Notes: generated by a model not told the origin, from the sequence alone. Positions 9,502 through 19,602 are shown, counted from the first letter of the stretch. The stretch is 64,000 nucleotides of DNA from Vagococcus elongatus (GCF_003987645.1 NZ_NGKA01000015.1:1-64000), one strand, 5' to 3'. Translations and numbers: made by a program.

Positions 9502-9852
9502 TTACAGCAGTGTTTCGTATTCTGATTCTTTAAAGCCAAGTAATAATTGACTGCCATTTTCTAAAATAGGACGTTTGACCAGCATGCCCCGCTCGCTTAA
9601 TTTTTGTGCAGCGTCTTCTTCAGATAATGAATAAACAACTTCTTTTAAATTTTCTTTACGATAAATGATTCCAGAAGTATTAAAAAATTTATGAATAGGA
9701 ATGTTTGTCTCTTTCATCCACTGTACAAACTGCTCTTTTGTAGGCGTATCATTAATCAAATCTATCAATTGATATTCTACCTCATGTTGATCCAACCAAG
9801 CCTTTGCCCGTTTGCACGTAGAACATTTGTCATACCAATAAAAATTAATCAT
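9502..9852 (-). CDS. Spx/MgsR (ArsC-like) family protein
   Basis: Thioredoxin-fold protein of 116 aa with a CSTC redox motif near residues 10-13 and KRPILE in the C-terminal half, as in ArsC/Spx/YffB relatives. Full Spx proteins act on the RNA polymerase alpha subunit and are about 131 aa. This shorter form with KAWLDQHEV is nearer to the YusI/MgsR-like group, so the role is open. I chose the second ATG (9852): GAGGG sits 6 nt ahead of it, while the first ATG directly abuts that site. Upstream of and probably co-transcribed with the GcvH-like gene. Confidence 0.8.
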   Translation of the reverse strand: MINFYWYDKCSTCKRAKAWLDQHEVEYQLIDLINDTPTKEQFVQWMKETNIPIHKFFNTSGIIYRKENLKEVVYSLSEEDAAQKLSERGMLVKRPILENGSQLLLGFKESEYETLL

Positions 9853-9968
9853 TTGCATCCCTCATTTCTAATTAGTCAGCATTCAGTATATCATAGAATG
9901 AATCGAGTTTTAAGGCACAATGAAACAAAAATAAAGTCTTATTAAATCGACAGCATGCAAACGATTAT

Positions 9969-11141
9969 CTAGGCAGTTAAATAATCTTCTTGCTGGAATC
10001 TCATAGAAAGGATGATGCCGATGCCAATCATATTCCCCAACAAAGCAGAACCTCCCTGACTGATAAACGGCAAGGGGATTCCCGTCAGCGGTAAGAGTCC
10101 GATATTCGCACCGATATTTTCAAAAACATGAAATAAAATCATCATGATGATCCCAGTTGCAATATATGTGTAAAATTCATTGTTTGTGTCAAAACAAACA
10201 CGGATCATCCGGTAAATTAAAAGAAAATACATGAAAATGACGAAGACACTTCCGATAAAGCCGAAATTTTCCGCAATTACTGTAAAAATCATATCCGATT
10301 CTCGTACAGGTATTTCAACTTCGGATACGTTAAACCCTTTGCCCACTAATCCGCCTGAGCCGATAGCGGTCAGCGCTTGTGCCTGTTGATAAGAATTTCC
10401 AGTGGGGTCATGAAAAGGATTTTGCCAAGAGTCTATCCGCAGCAACTGATATTGCTTTACGCCAAGTCCCTGCAAAAATTCCCGACCCGTTTCAGTGGTG
10501 ACGGCATAAATCACTCCAACGACAAGTAAGATAGCCAGCCCAATCGATGGTAATAAGATTTTCCAAGATATCCCAGACATCAAGAAAACACCGCAAAAAA
10601 TCGCAAAAAATACCAGCAACGTACCAAAATCATGTTGAAATCGCAGTAACACTGCAATAGGGATAGTGACCGCCACCATCTTTCCGATCAAGATAAAATC
10701 TTGTTTGGTTGTGTGTTCTTCTTGAAGATTGTGTCGCGTCACAATAAAAGCTAAAATCAAAATATAAGCAATTTTCATCAGTTCTGAAGGTTGAAAGGAA
10801 AGACCGCCTAGATACACCCAGTTTTTTGACCCCGTCAATGCTACGACTCTTGGGTCAGAAAAATACAAGGGCAAGACCATTAACACCAAACCTAAACCAT
10901 AAAAAAGAACAGATAATTTCCACCATAATTTTGATGTGAACTGCATCAAAACCGCAATAGCAACAACCCCGATAGCCAACCAGAGGACATTTTTAAACAT
11001 CTGGGCAGTCACATCTTGTTTTATCGGATTGACACTCAAGGCTACATATTGGGCAACCAGACCCACTAAACACAAAACAAAAACCGGCAAGATGATGCCG
11101 TAATCTATTCGATTATCTAAACTGATAGTTTTTTTATTCAT
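9969..11141 (-). CDS. rodA: SEDS peptidoglycan glycosyltransferase, RodA type
   Basis: Polytopic membrane protein of about ten helices that polymerises lipid II for side-wall growth. Family signatures are GSGGLVGKGFN, DMIFTVIAENFGFIG and, near the C-terminus, LPLTGIPLPFISQGGSALL. The N-terminal NRIDYGIILPVF favours RodA over FtsW. Start at 11141 (MNKKTISLDNRIDYG) with a weak AGAAAAGAG site; the frame runs 15 codons further up in Met/Arg-rich sequence that is unlikely to be translated. It is 390 aa, normal for RodA. Confidence 0.88.
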   Translation of the reverse strand: MNKKTISLDNRIDYGIILPVFVLCLVGLVAQYVALSVNPIKQDVTAQMFKNVLWLAIGVVAIAVLMQFTSKLWWKLSVLFYGLGLVLMVLPLYFSDPRVVALTGSKNWVYLGGLSFQPSELMKIAYILILAFIVTRHNLQEEHTTKQDFILIGKMVAVTIPIAVLLRFQHDFGTLLVFFAIFCGVFLMSGISWKILLPSIGLAILLVVGVIYAVTTETGREFLQGLGVKQYQLLRIDSWQNPFHDPTGNSYQQAQALTAIGSGGLVGKGFNVSEVEIPVRESDMIFTVIAENFGFIGSVFVIFMYFLLIYRMIRVCFDTNNEFYTYIATGIIMMILFHVFENIGANIGLLPLTGIPLPFISQGGSALLGNMIGIGIILSMRFQQEDYLTA

Positions 11142-11248
11142 TCTTATACTCTTTTCTTTTAGTCTGCATCTCATCATACACATCATTATACAAAAATTAA
11201 TTTGTAAAAAATACTACGTTATGTTTATTTAAATGTTTTTTAACTTGA

Positions 11249-12088
11249 TTAGCGATTTTGTAAAATCACATCGCTGGTGATAGGGACTCGTTCCAATGTG
11301 GCAACTTTTTCTTTCTTATCATCAAAAGAAATGTTTTCTAGATGCTCAGCCAATTTGCTTTGTCCGCTAAAGTCTTCTGTTGTAAAAATAGATGTATGTT
11401 TAAAATCTTTCAGCTGGTCAATGGCATTTTCGCAAGGTCCCTCTGCCATATAAGCTTGTTGGTACTTTGATGCCGCCAAAGAATCCAGCGTTTTATCTGA
11501 ATTTTTTTCCATGTCTTCAAATGAAACGTAGGGATTGACCAAATAGACAGCATCACTTGTTTGATTTGTTATCAGTAAATAATCCAAAACAATCCGACTT
11601 CCGATGCCTTCACTGATCCAAGAGAAGGATGTCAAAGCGCTGTGGTTTTCCTCTGCAAGTTGTCGAATGACTTCTTGAACATTTGTCAATCGTTCAGTTG
11701 TCTTCGCAAATGAGTAATCATTTCCAGTGCTTTCATTCAGCTCTACAACCATATATCCTTGACGAGCCAGCACTGCCCCTTCAGTTTCAAGCCAGTCTGT
11801 CCGAGGACTTCCCAAAGGGTGATAATACACGATGGGGAACAAATGAGACTGGTTTTTCTGATAAATGGCAGTCAAACGATGGGCATGGAGCGTAGATTTG
11901 TAGTAGACCACATCTTCTTTAACGACCAACTCATCTTCAACAACGCTTTCTAATGAGGTTAAAACCTCTTTTTTACTTTGATTGTAATGCTCTAAAATCG
12001 GGAAAGGTGTGAACATGATAATATAAAAAGCAAATAGCAGTAAAACACCGCCCACAATTAGACTGTTTTTAAAAATTTCTTTCATCAT
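11249..12088 (-). CDS. Membrane-anchored alpha/beta-hydrolase-like protein of unknown function
   Basis: I do not recognise this gene firmly. One N-terminal membrane anchor (about residues 8-28) is followed by an extracytoplasmic domain. Its blocks look like an alpha/beta hydrolase: FPIVYYHPLGSPRTDW, GAVLARQGYMVVELNE and SFSWISEGIGSRIVLDYLL. The nucleophile elbow would be ISEGIG, which departs from the usual G-x-S-x-G, so catalysis is doubtful. The start is the first of two adjacent ATGs with AAGG upstream. It lies behind rodA in the same direction, so a cell-envelope role is possible. Confidence 0.6.
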   Translation of the reverse strand: MMKEIFKNSLIVGGVLLLFAFYIIMFTPFPILEHYNQSKKEVLTSLESVVEDELVVKEDVVYYKSTLHAHRLTAIYQKNQSHLFPIVYYHPLGSPRTDWLETEGAVLARQGYMVVELNESTGNDYSFAKTTERLTNVQEVIRQLAEENHSALTSFSWISEGIGSRIVLDYLLITNQTSDAVYLVNPYVSFEDMEKNSDKTLDSLAASKYQQAYMAEGPCENAIDQLKDFKHTSIFTTEDFSGQSKLAEHLENISFDDKKEKVATLERVPITSDVILQNR

Positions 12089-12310
12089 TGCTTCCAACCT
12101 TCATTATCAAAAATTTTCATTAGTAATTGCAGGCAGCTCAAGGAAACGCCAAATCAACTAATATCACAAATGATGACTTTTTAAAAAATAACAATAAAAA
12201 TCATCTGCTCTCACAGGTTAGTTCAAAACTATTTTACTACAAAAAACCTTCGTTGACGACTATCATCATCGAGGGCAGAATATTGCAAACATGTGTTTCC
12301 ATCGAAATTA

Positions 12311-12319
12311 TGTTATAAT
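12311..12319 (+). promoter_or_regulatory. Extended -10 promoter of the DUF2187 gene
   Basis: TGTTATAAT forms an extended -10 element (TG-n-TATAAT) about 55 nt before the start codon. No good -35 hexamer stands 17 nt upstream, as is usual for extended -10 promoters. Confidence 0.6.
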
Positions 12320-12374
12320 ATAGTTAATAGACTGTTATTATGTCCATGTTTATACAGGAAGGTGGAAAAAAAGC

Positions 12375-12602
12375 ATGTTTTATACTTCAAATAAAGACAT
12401 TAGTCAAAACGGAAAAGAATTTTTACCTGACACGAAAGTTCGATTTTCAATCCAGAATGAAATTGAGACAGGAACTGTTATTAAACAAAAAGTCAACTCC
12501 GCAATTATCGAGATTGAAGAAACTGTCAATAATCGAGACCTTATTTTTCAAACTCAAGGAATGGTCGTTATCAGCTACAAAGATTTGACGATTATTAACT
12601 GA
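12375..12602 (+). CDS. DUF2187 (YkvS-like) small protein
   Basis: A 75-aa protein with an SH3-like small-barrel pattern: TKVRFSIQNEIETGTVIKQ, then NSAIIEIEE and a tail VVISYKDLTIIN. This matches the DUF2187 family of small Firmicute proteins of unknown function. AAGGTGG precedes the ATG by about 10 nt. It is a single-gene unit with its own promoter and terminator, on the opposite strand to its neighbours. Confidence 0.75.
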   Translation: MFYTSNKDISQNGKEFLPDTKVRFSIQNEIETGTVIKQKVNSAIIEIEETVNNRDLIFQTQGMVVISYKDLTIIN

Positions 12603-12683
12603 TAAGCTCACCTCGTTAGTCTACTTTATCTGCTGGTTCTCCATGAAAACAGCTAAAAATGAAATAACGCCAGAACAAACAAC

Positions 12684-12730
12684 AAAACCGAACAACGAAA
12701 GTGTTTTTAAGCACCTCGTTGTTCGGTTTT
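12684..12730. terminator. Bidirectional terminator
   Basis: A perfect 15-bp stem (12684-12698 with 12716-12730) with a 17-nt loop. The A-run and T-run flanks serve both the + strand DUF2187 gene and the minus-strand SMR genes that converge here. Confidence 0.88.
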
Positions 12731-12765
12731 ACTTTCTTGATTGTTATAAAGATAATTTCACTTAT

Positions 12766-13080
12766 TTAAGAAATTACTTTTAATCCGACAGCTGCACCGA
12801 TGATCAACAGTAAACAAGCAATCCTCTGCCAACTCTTCTCTTCGCCATACATAAGCATTCCCATGATTGCTCCGCCAGAAGCACCGATACCCGTCCAAAT
12901 AGCGTAGGCTGTCCCCATGGTGATTTCATTCATTGCCAAATTCAGCAAATAAAAACTGACGCCAAAACCGAGAACCAAGTAAATGACGGATAAAAGATTT
13001 TTTTTCCTGTTAAAATAATTGATCAATGAAACACCTACCATTTCAAATAACCCAGCGAAAATCAAGTAAATCCAAGCCAT
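12766..13080 (-). CDS. SMR-family transporter subunit (second of a pair)
   Basis: A 104-aa four-helix small multidrug resistance protein. It has the conserved membrane glutamate in helix 1 (IFAGLFEMVGVSLINYF) and the GTAYAIWTGIGASGG signature. It starts directly after the stop of the first subunit with AAGGAGG upstream. Paired SMR genes usually form heterodimers. The guanidine-I riboswitch before the pair suggests guanidinium (Gdx-type) export rather than broad drug efflux. Confidence 0.9.
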   Translation of the reverse strand: MAWIYLIFAGLFEMVGVSLINYFNRKKNLLSVIYLVLGFGVSFYLLNLAMNEITMGTAYAIWTGIGASGGAIMGMLMYGEEKSWQRIACLLLIIGAAVGLKVIS

Positions 13081-13413
13081 CTATTTTTCCTCCTTCGTCT
13101 GATCTGTCAACATTTTTAAGCCAACAACGCCTACTAAAAGCAATCCGATAAACAAAACTTTCGCCAAAGATAATGGCGCATCAAACAAGAGTGTGTCCAT
13201 CAGTACAGTCCCTGTTGTTCCTAGACCGACAAAAACAGCATAAGCTGTCCCCACAGGCAATTTTTGCGTCGCAGTGATCAATAAATAAAAACTGATAAAT
13301 ATAGCGATGAATGTCATCAGCCAGTGAAAAATCGAAGCAGAATGTTTTAAGCCAATCACCCATCCTACTTCAAATATTGCGGCAATAATAATCTTTGACC
13401 AGTACTTATTCAT
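13081..13413 (-). CDS. SMR-family transporter subunit (first of a pair)
   Basis: A 110-aa four-helix protein with the helix-1 glutamate (IIIAAIFEVGWVIGLKH) and the signature GTAYAVFVGLGTTGT. I chose the ATG at 13413, which has AAAGGA about 9 nt upstream. An in-frame extension of 53 codons runs back through the riboswitch and is not coding. It is transcribed through a guanidine-I riboswitch, so its likely substrate with the partner subunit is guanidinium. Confidence 0.9.
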   Translation of the reverse strand: MNKYWSKIIIAAIFEVGWVIGLKHSASIFHWLMTFIAIFISFYLLITATQKLPVGTAYAVFVGLGTTGTVLMDTLLFDAPLSLAKVLFIGLLLVGVVGLKMLTDQTKEEK

Positions 13414-13433
13414 ACAATCCATCCTTTCAATAT

Positions 13434-13562
13434 AAAAAAGCCTGGGAAAATATTGTCTTTCAACAATATTCTCCCAGGCTTTTATCCTTCCGTGGTACGT
13501 AAATTTTTTACGCGTTTTCTCTTGGACCAGTCTATCTGTAATTAAGATACGGAACCCTAGAA
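13434..13562 (-). promoter_or_regulatory. Guanidine-I (ykkC/yxkD) riboswitch with intrinsic terminator
   Basis: The minus strand shows the ykkC blocks in order: CTAGGGTTCCG (13560-13550), ACTGGTCCAAGAG, then ACGGAAGGATAAAAGCC. The 3' block AAGCCTGGGA pairs with TCCCAGGCTT to make a terminator stem followed by a T run at about 13434. In this class guanidinium stabilises the aptamer, disrupts the terminator and turns on export genes. The SMR pair directly downstream is a standard target. Confidence 0.92.
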
Positions 13563-13580
13563 AATCTTTCAAACCACTTC

Positions 13581-13608
13581 ATTATAATAGAGTGGTAATA
13601 TAAATCAA
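13581..13608 (-). promoter_or_regulatory. Promoter of the guanidine riboswitch/SMR unit
   Basis: On the minus strand, TTGATT (13608-13603), a 16-bp spacer and TATAAT (13586-13581) stand about 20 nt ahead of the aptamer. Confidence 0.75.
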
Positions 13609-13658
13609 TAAAAAACCAGCGAATGTTAGAAAATTCTTACATTATGTCTTTTAACTAT

Positions 13659-14288
13659 TTATTTTGTACCAAACAATCTATCTCCCGCATCACCAAGACC
13701 AGGAACAATATAGCCATGCTCGTCCAGTGCTTCATCCAGTCCTGCTGTAATAATATCTACATCGGGATGAGCCTCTTGCAAAGCTTTTACCCCTTCAGGC
13801 GCTGCTACAAGACAAACAAACTTGATGTTTGTGCCGCCGCGTTTTTTCAAGGCATCTACCGCTAAGATTGCTGATCCCCCTGTCGCTAACATCGGATCGA
13901 CAACAAACAACTGACGTGTTTCTATATCAGATGGCAATTTCACAAAATACTCTACTGGTTCCAATGTTTCATGATCACGGTACATACCGATATGTCCTAC
14001 CTTAGCAGCTGGAATCAACTCTAACATGCCATCGACCATGCCAATACCTGCACGAAGAATCGGAATGATAGCAACTTTCTTTCCGGAAAGTGTTCTTTGC
14101 GTCGTTTTTCCCATTGGTGTTTCAACTTCGACTTCTTCCAAAGGCATATCCCTTGAAACTTCGTAAGCCATCAGCATTGCTATTTCGTTCACAACCTCAC
14201 GAAAAACTTTAGTCCCGCAATTCTTATCACGAATAATCGTTAATTTGTGTTGAATCAATGGATGATCCATTACTTGAAATTTTCCCAT
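13659..14288 (-). CDS. upp: Uracil phosphoribosyltransferase
   Basis: Salvages uracil to UMP using PRPP. The 209-aa length is exact for the family. The PRPP site [13 protein letters not shown] lies near residue 128, and the C-terminus shows the uracil-binding [20 protein letters not shown] precedes the ATG by 6 nt. It sits after glyA in the same direction, the usual order in enterococci, but the glyA terminator comes between, so it likely has its own promoter. Confidence 0.96.
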   Translation of the reverse strand: MGKFQVMDHPLIQHKLTIIRDKNCGTKVFREVVNEIAMLMAYEVSRDMPLEEVEVETPMGKTTQRTLSGKKVAIIPILRAGIGMVDGMLELIPAAKVGHIGMYRDHETLEPVEYFVKLPSDIETRQLFVVDPMLATGGSAILAVDALKKRGGTNIKFVCLVAAPEGVKALQEAHPDVDIITAGLDEALDEHGYIVPGLGDAGDRLFGTK

Positions 14289-14407
14289 TTCGATTCTCCT
14301 CTTTCATTTAAGTTTGGCTTCTGCTATTTTCCAGATTTTCCCCAATCATACTCTTAGAAATAGAAGCGATATTTAAATTTTACTCTTATCTATTGTAAAG
14401 CAAAAAC

Positions 14408-14431
14408 GCAAGATTGACTAGTCAATCTTGC
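14408..14431. terminator. Terminator after glyA
   Basis: A perfect 24-nt palindrome (12-bp arms without an unpaired loop) 7 nt beyond the glyA stop, with T runs on either side. On the minus strand it is followed by GTTTTT. Confidence 0.85.
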
Positions 14432-14437
14432 ATTTTT

Positions 14438-15676
14438 TTAAGAATATAAAGGAAACTTTTCTGTAATCGCACGAACTTCCTTGCGAATATTGGATAGCTT
14501 CGTTTCATCCTGATAATTTGAAAGTGCCTCATCAATCAATTCAGCTACACGAGTTACGTTTGCTTCACGCATACCTCTCGTCGTCACAGCTGGTGTCCCA
14601 ATCCGAATCCCGCTTGTTTGGAAAGGACTCAGCACTTCAAATGGAATAGTATTTTTATTGACCGTAATATTGACATCGTCCAAGATTTTTTCAGCTTCCT
14701 TGCCAGTCAAACCATAGTCTGTCACTTCGATCAACAAGACATGGTTTTCCACATCTCCGCTCACTAAACGGCCATTGGCAGAACGATTAAAGACTTTTGC
14801 CATCGCTTTGGCATTATCGATCACTTGTTGCTGATAATCTTTAAAGTCTTCCTCGAGAGCTTCCTGAAAGCAGACTGCCTTGGCTGCAATGACATGTTCT
14901 AAAGGGCCTCCTTGAATGCCCGGAAAAATATTACTATTGATTTTTTTAGCCAAAGCCTCATCGTTTGTTAAAATCAAGCCGCCGCGAGGGCCACGCAACG
15001 TTTTATGTGTGGTAGATGTCACGATGTCCGCATAGTCCACCGGATTTTGATGGAGTCCTGCCGCAACAAGACCGGCAATATGAGCCATGTCCACCATCAA
15101 TTTTGCTCCCACGGCATCTGCGATTTCCCGGAATTTTTTAAAGTCCAGCAATCGGCCGTACGCACTGGCACCAGCCACAATCAATTTTGGCTTGACTTCC
15201 CGAGCTTTTATCATCACCACATCATAGTCGATCACTTCTGTCACAGGATCAACACCATACGGACGAAAGTTATATGTTTTTCCGCTGAAATTAACCGCCG
15301 AACCGTGAGTCAAATGCCCTCCATGAGTTAGATCCATCCCTAAAACTGTATCGCCAGGCTCAATTAAGCTTAAGTAAGCTGCAGTATTCGCCTGAGAACC
15401 TGAATGAGCTTGAACATTGGCAAATTTGGCGTTAAACAATTCTTTTGCTCTTTCGATTGCCAAATTCTCTACAACGTCAACAAACTCACACCCGCCATAA
15501 TATCTCTTTCCCGGGTACCCTTCGGCATATTTATTGGTCAAGACGCTTCCTTGCGCGGCCATCACAGCTTCCGAAACAAAATTTTCTGAAGCGATCAGTT
15601 CGATATTATGTTCCTGTCTATCCTTTTCATTTGCAATTGCTTCCCATAACACTGGGTCTTGTTTTTTAAAACTCAT
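14438..15676 (-). CDS. glyA: Serine hydroxymethyltransferase
   Basis: PLP enzyme that interconverts serine and glycine and charges tetrahydrofolate with one-carbon units, feeding the purine pathway encoded at 50-64 kb. The PLP lysine is in [14 protein letters not shown] near residue 227. Residues [10 protein letters not shown] and [11 protein letters not shown] are family signatures. Start at ATG 15676 (MSFKKQDP) with AAGGGAG 8 nt upstream. The 412-aa length is normal. Confidence 0.96.
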   Translation of the reverse strand: MSFKKQDPVLWEAIANEKDRQEHNIELIASENFVSEAVMAAQGSVLTNKYAEGYPGKRYYGGCEFVDVVENLAIERAKELFNAKFANVQAHSGSQANTAAYLSLIEPGDTVLGMDLTHGGHLTHGSAVNFSGKTYNFRPYGVDPVTEVIDYDVVMIKAREVKPKLIVAGASAYGRLLDFKKFREIADAVGAKLMVDMAHIAGLVAAGLHQNPVDYADIVTSTTHKTLRGPRGGLILTNDEALAKKINSNIFPGIQGGPLEHVIAAKAVCFQEALEEDFKDYQQQVIDNAKAMAKVFNRSANGRLVSGDVENHVLLIEVTDYGLTGKEAEKILDDVNITVNKNTIPFEVLSPFQTSGIRIGTPAVTTRGMREANVTRVAELIDEALSNYQDETKLSNIRKEVRAITEKFPLYS

Positions 15677-15695
15677 GGCTTGCACTCCCTTGTAG

Positions 15696-16751
15696 TTAAT
15701 AATCTGATTGTATCATATTACCTTCGGAAGATTGAAAGTATTTTTGGTTTGCCGCTTTTTTAAGCCGATTCATGTAAGCTAAACCTTTTCCCTTATCAGA
15801 ATAAGTTTCAACAAAAATAACATCCAATTTTGGGGTCACTTCGTCTAATGCACGCAAACCCGAAAATAACTGTCTCATACTCTCAGTTACATCGCTTTCT
15901 TCACTTAAATAAAATATCTCTAGACTTTTTCCGATAAAAGGTTTCAAACGTGCCTTTGATCCTAACAAACCAGCTCTCAAACCACTATCTTCTGCCCACT
16001 TTACAGCCTCCTGCCAATTCTGTTTTTTTGCATCAATCATATAGACAGGAACTTCTGGTGCATAATGTTTATATTTCATTCCGGGTGATTTAGGTGTCTC
16101 CTCTGCCCCAGCCAATGAACAATCTATCGCTGCCTTGTCAATCACTTGTTCCAAGTCTTCTTTTGTCACTGCTCCAGGGCGCAAAATCATCGGCGGGTTA
16201 GTGGTCATATCAAGAACCGTCGACTCAACACCGACCTTTGTCGGTCCATCATCCAAAACACCGGCAATTTTACCTCTCAAGTCATGCAGAACATGTTCGG
16301 CGGTTGTTGGGCTAGGCTTTCCCGAAATATTGGCACTAGGTCCCACTAAAGGTCGACCTGTCTTTTTGATTAACGATAACGTCAGATGATTATCAGGCAT
16401 CCGAAAAGCGGCTGTACTTAAACCGCCTGTGACCACAGGATTAAAAGCATCTGGCTTGATTTCAAAAATCAACGTCAGCGGTCCCGGCCAAAAAGCAGCC
16501 ATAATTTTTTTTGCTTCTGAAGTTATCCCTTGGGCGTAAAGAGACACATCCTCTTTTGATGCCACATGGACAATCAACGGATTATCAGAAGGACGTCCTT
16601 TAGCCTCAAACACTTTTTTTACCGCTTCAGAGTTGGTGGCATCGGCCCCCAAACCGTAAACTGTTTCAGTTGGAAAGGCCACTAACTCGCCCTTTAATAA
16701 CGCAGAAACCGCCTGTTGCAGCTGCGGTGTCCCCCATTTTTTGTCACTCAT
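15696..16751 (-). CDS. sua5: L-threonylcarbamoyladenylate synthase (Sua5 type)
   Basis: Makes threonylcarbamoyl-AMP for the t6A37 tRNA modification. The YrdC-like domain ([41 protein letters not shown]) covers about residues 15-210. It is followed by the C-terminal Sua5 domain joined by the linker [16 protein letters not shown]. Start chosen at 16751 because AGAGG lies 8 nt before that ATG; an upstream ATG (16772) has no site. About 351 aa, as in other Sua5 proteins. It is the third gene of prfA-prmC-sua5. Confidence 0.92.
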   Translation of the reverse strand: MSDKKWGTPQLQQAVSALLKGELVAFPTETVYGLGADATNSEAVKKVFEAKGRPSDNPLIVHVASKEDVSLYAQGITSEAKKIMAAFWPGPLTLIFEIKPDAFNPVVTGGLSTAAFRMPDNHLTLSLIKKTGRPLVGPSANISGKPSPTTAEHVLHDLRGKIAGVLDDGPTKVGVESTVLDMTTNPPMILRPGAVTKEDLEQVIDKAAIDCSLAGAEETPKSPGMKYKHYAPEVPVYMIDAKKQNWQEAVKWAEDSGLRAGLLGSKARLKPFIGKSLEIFYLSEESDVTESMRQLFSGLRALDEVTPKLDVIFVETYSDKGKGLAYMNRLKKAANQKYFQSSEGNMIQSDY

Positions 16752-16786
16752 TTTTTTCGCCTCTATCGTCATTAAACTTAAATTCT

Positions 16787-17626
16787 TTATTTCATTTCCA
16801 ACATCCGGTCATGTCCACTCAAATCTTTATGGACTAGAATCTTTTTCGTTGGGAATGCCGCCTGATACATCTGTTGAATGGCTCTTCCCTGCTTATAACC
16901 ATATTCAAAATACACCCGACCATCAACGGCTAAAACTCTTGGAATTTCTCGTACAAAACGCTCATAAAAATCTAGTCCCTCATTCTCAGCAAATAAAGCC
17001 GTTTTTGGTTCATACTTACGAACACTCTCGTCCATTTCGTCCCATTCATTCTCGCTGATGTAAGGGGGATTAGAAACAATCAAATCGACCTGTTCGTCCT
17101 TTACCGGTTCCAGCAAATCACCTAAGCGAAAATCGATATCCAATCCTTGACTTGCAGCATTTTCTTTAGCTACCTTCAAAGCCTCTTCCGACACATCAAC
17201 AGCAATCACCTGCCACGAGGGTTTCAAGCGTTTCAACGTGATAGCAATCACACCTGTGCCAGTTCCCACATCTACCACCGTCAGATGTTCTTTTTCTTCG
17301 TTTTCACGCAAAATCAATGCCACGAGCTCTTCTGTCTCTGGTCGTGGAATCAGCGTATCCCCAGTGACTTTAAATTTTTCACCATAAAAATATTCATGCC
17401 CGATAATATATTGAGCCGGTTTATCCAATGCAAATTCGTAAATATCTTTTTCAAATTGTTCCCTAACTTCTACAGGCATTGGTTTCCTTAACTCCATCAC
17501 AAGCTCGGTTTTTTTCCAGTCTAACCGTCTCATCATCAGATATTCAGCGGCTTCCCGTTCTTTTTTTCTTTCGGTTAAAAAAGAAGAAGCCCAATAGAGG
17601 GCCTCCCCATAAGTTTTACTATCCAT
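16787..17626 (-). CDS. prmC: Release factor glutamine methyltransferase
   Basis: Methylates the GGQ glutamine of release factors. SAM-dependent Rossmann fold with [14 protein letters not shown] near residue 117 and the catalytic NPPY motif ([16 protein letters not shown]) near residue 188. It is 279 aa. It starts 8 nt inside the prfA coding region, so it is translationally coupled to its own substrate's gene. Confidence 0.95.
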   Translation of the reverse strand: MDSKTYGEALYWASSFLTERKKEREAAEYLMMRRLDWKKTELVMELRKPMPVEVREQFEKDIYEFALDKPAQYIIGHEYFYGEKFKVTGDTLIPRPETEELVALILRENEEKEHLTVVDVGTGTGVIAITLKRLKPSWQVIAVDVSEEALKVAKENAASQGLDIDFRLGDLLEPVKDEQVDLIVSNPPYISENEWDEMDESVRKYEPKTALFAENEGLDFYERFVREIPRVLAVDGRVYFEYGYKQGRAIQQMYQAAFPTKKILVHKDLSGHDRMLEMK

Positions 17627-18692
17627 TCTGCATCTGCTCCAATTTTTGAGTTTGGTCGTAGATGATTAAAGCATCGATGATATCATCTAATTCACCAGAT
17701 AGAATTCTGTCAAGTTGTTGAATAGTCAAACCGATACGGTGGTCTGTCACACGATTTTGCGGGAAATTATACGTCCGGATTCTCTCAGAGCGGTCCCCTG
17801 TTCCTACAGCGGATTTACGATTGGCATCATACTCGCTTTGTGCTTCCTGTTGAAGCTTGTCATATATCCTGGCACGCAATATCTGCATCGCTTTTTCCCG
17901 ATTTTGTAATTGAGAACGTTGATCCTGCATGGCAACAACAATACCGGTAGGTTCATGAGTCAAACGAACCGCCGAAGCTGTTTTATTGACGTGCTGACCC
18001 CCTGCACCGCTGGCATGATAAATATCCACTCTGATATCTTTTTCATCCAACTCCATTTCAACTTCTTCTGCTTCTGGAAGCACAACGACAGTTGCCGTCG
18101 ATGTATGAACTCGTCCTTGAGACTCTGTGGTTGGGACACGCTGTACACGGTGAGCACCGTTCTCATATTTTAGTTTAGAATACACGTTGTTTCCGGTAAT
18201 CATGGCTATGACTTCTTTATAGCCGCCAATCCCAGTCACATTAGCTTCCAGTATCTCAAACCGCCAGCCTTGAGACTGGGCATAGCTTTGATACATATCA
18301 AGTAAATCTCCTGCAAATAATTGAGCTTCATCTCCACCGGCAGCCCCACGAATTTCCATGATAATATTTTTATCGTCGTTAGGGTCTTTCGGCAACAACA
18401 GTATTTTTATTTTTTCTTCCAATTCATCTTTTTCATCTTTTAGTTCGTACAACTCTTCTTTTGCCATTTCTGCCAGCTCATCTTCGAGATTTTCTGCCAG
18501 CATTTCTTCAGCATCGCCAATGCCTTTCATAACTTCTTTATAACGACGGTATACTTCTACCGTTTCTCGTGTGTTCGCCTCTTCTTTGGATAATTCCATA
18601 AAGCGGCGGTTATCCGTAATAACTTCCGGATCGCTTAACAGCTCACCTAATTCCTCATAACGGTCTTCTACCGCTTGTAATTGATCAAACAT
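17619..18692 (-). CDS. prfA: Peptide chain release factor 1
   Basis: Terminates translation at UAA and UAG. The catalytic GGQ is in [19 protein letters not shown] near residue 235. The stop-codon reading region contains [10 protein letters not shown] (P-x-T type). The 357-aa length is standard. AGAGGAG stands upstream of the ATG. It heads the prfA-prmC-sua5 group downstream of tdk, an arrangement common to enterococci and streptococci. Confidence 0.97.
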   Translation of the reverse strand: MFDQLQAVEDRYEELGELLSDPEVITDNRRFMELSKEEANTRETVEVYRRYKEVMKGIGDAEEMLAENLEDELAEMAKEELYELKDEKDELEEKIKILLLPKDPNDDKNIIMEIRGAAGGDEAQLFAGDLLDMYQSYAQSQGWRFEILEANVTGIGGYKEVIAMITGNNVYSKLKYENGAHRVQRVPTTESQGRVHTSTATVVVLPEAEEVEMELDEKDIRVDIYHASGAGGQHVNKTASAVRLTHEPTGIVVAMQDQRSQLQNREKAMQILRARIYDKLQQEAQSEYDANRKSAVGTGDRSERIRTYNFPQNRVTDHRIGLTIQQLDRILSGELDDIIDALIIYDQTQKLEQMQNG

Positions 18693-18889
18693 GTATAGTC
18701 TCCTCTTCTTTCAGTACTCAAGATTATTTTCCATATGATGACATACCGGAAAGTTATCTCCTCAGCGCTTAAGCACTCACACCTAAAACTGATAGTATTA
18801 GAATGCTTTTTTTTACATTAAAATTTTTACCCAGCGTTGGCAAGACACTTTTCCTAGTCGTTTAATTTTTTAGTTCTATCATGACACAG

Positions 18890-19459
18890 CTACAACTTTG
18901 GGTCCTTATAGTGTTTTCTGCAAACAGGAAAATATGATTCATTCCCTCCGATTTGAACTTGTTTGCCATGATAGACAGGATTGCCATCCATCATCCGTAA
19001 ATTCATTGTTGCTTTTTTATGACAAAACCAGCAGATGGTTTTTAATTCTTCGATTTTTTCTGCATAAAGCAGCAAATACTTCGACCCCTCAAAAAGTTCA
19101 TTACGAAAATCATTTTTTAAGCCAAACGCCATGACGGGTATATCAAGTTCATCCACAACTTGTGCTAATTCAAGGACATGCTGTTTTTCCAAAAACTGAG
19201 CTTCATCAATCAGCACGCAATATGGCTTAAATGATAGTCCTTTGATTTCATCGTAGATATTAGTCTCACTAAAAATCGGCATGGCTTCTCTTGAAAGTCC
19301 AATCCTGCTGGAAATCATCCCAACACCATCACGTGTATCTAAACCACTGGTCATGAGAATCACCGGTTTATTCTGTTCTTCATAATTATGGGCTACTTTC
19401 AAAATTTCAATTGTTTTCCCACTATTCATTGTACCGTATTTAAAAAATAATTGAGCCAT
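18890..19459 (-). CDS. tdk: Thymidine kinase
   Basis: Phosphorylates thymidine for DNA synthesis by salvage. It has a Walker A-type loop YGTMNSGKT near residue 8, Walker [10 protein letters not shown], and zinc ligands CWFCHKK and CRKHY in the lasso region. The length of 189 aa is typical. AGGAA lies directly before the ATG, with a further AGG a few bases up. The next gene, prfA, lies about 200 nt downstream. Confidence 0.96.
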   Translation of the reverse strand: MAQLFFKYGTMNSGKTIEILKVAHNYEEQNKPVILMTSGLDTRDGVGMISSRIGLSREAMPIFSETNIYDEIKGLSFKPYCVLIDEAQFLEKQHVLELAQVVDELDIPVMAFGLKNDFRNELFEGSKYLLLYAEKIEELKTICWFCHKKATMNLRMMDGNPVYHGKQVQIGGNESYFPVCRKHYKDPKL

Positions 19460-19602
19460 TTCCTACAACCTACTTTATTATTTTCTTCCTCAAATAGTAT
19501 AACGGAAAATCCAGTAAAAATCATCTTATTTGGAAAATTAAATTCCAAGCTCAACTTTAAACAGGCTCTGTCTGCCTCAAGAGATGCAACTTGATTAACG
19601 CA

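Noticed and set aside
13414-13572. N-terminal extension of the first SMR gene
   Set aside because: The open frame continues 53 codons upstream, but it runs through the guanidine-I riboswitch; the ribosome site supports the ATG at 13413.
13623-13644. Intrinsic terminator of upp
   Set aside because: A short AT-rich hairpin with a mismatch exists, but no T run follows directly on the minus strand; the evidence is too weak to list.
17960-18543. Ser/Phe-rich and other frames opposite or overlapping prfA, glyA, topB, purL and other genes
   Set aside because: They lie inside highly conserved genes, lack ribosome sites and resemble no family; they are antisense shadows.
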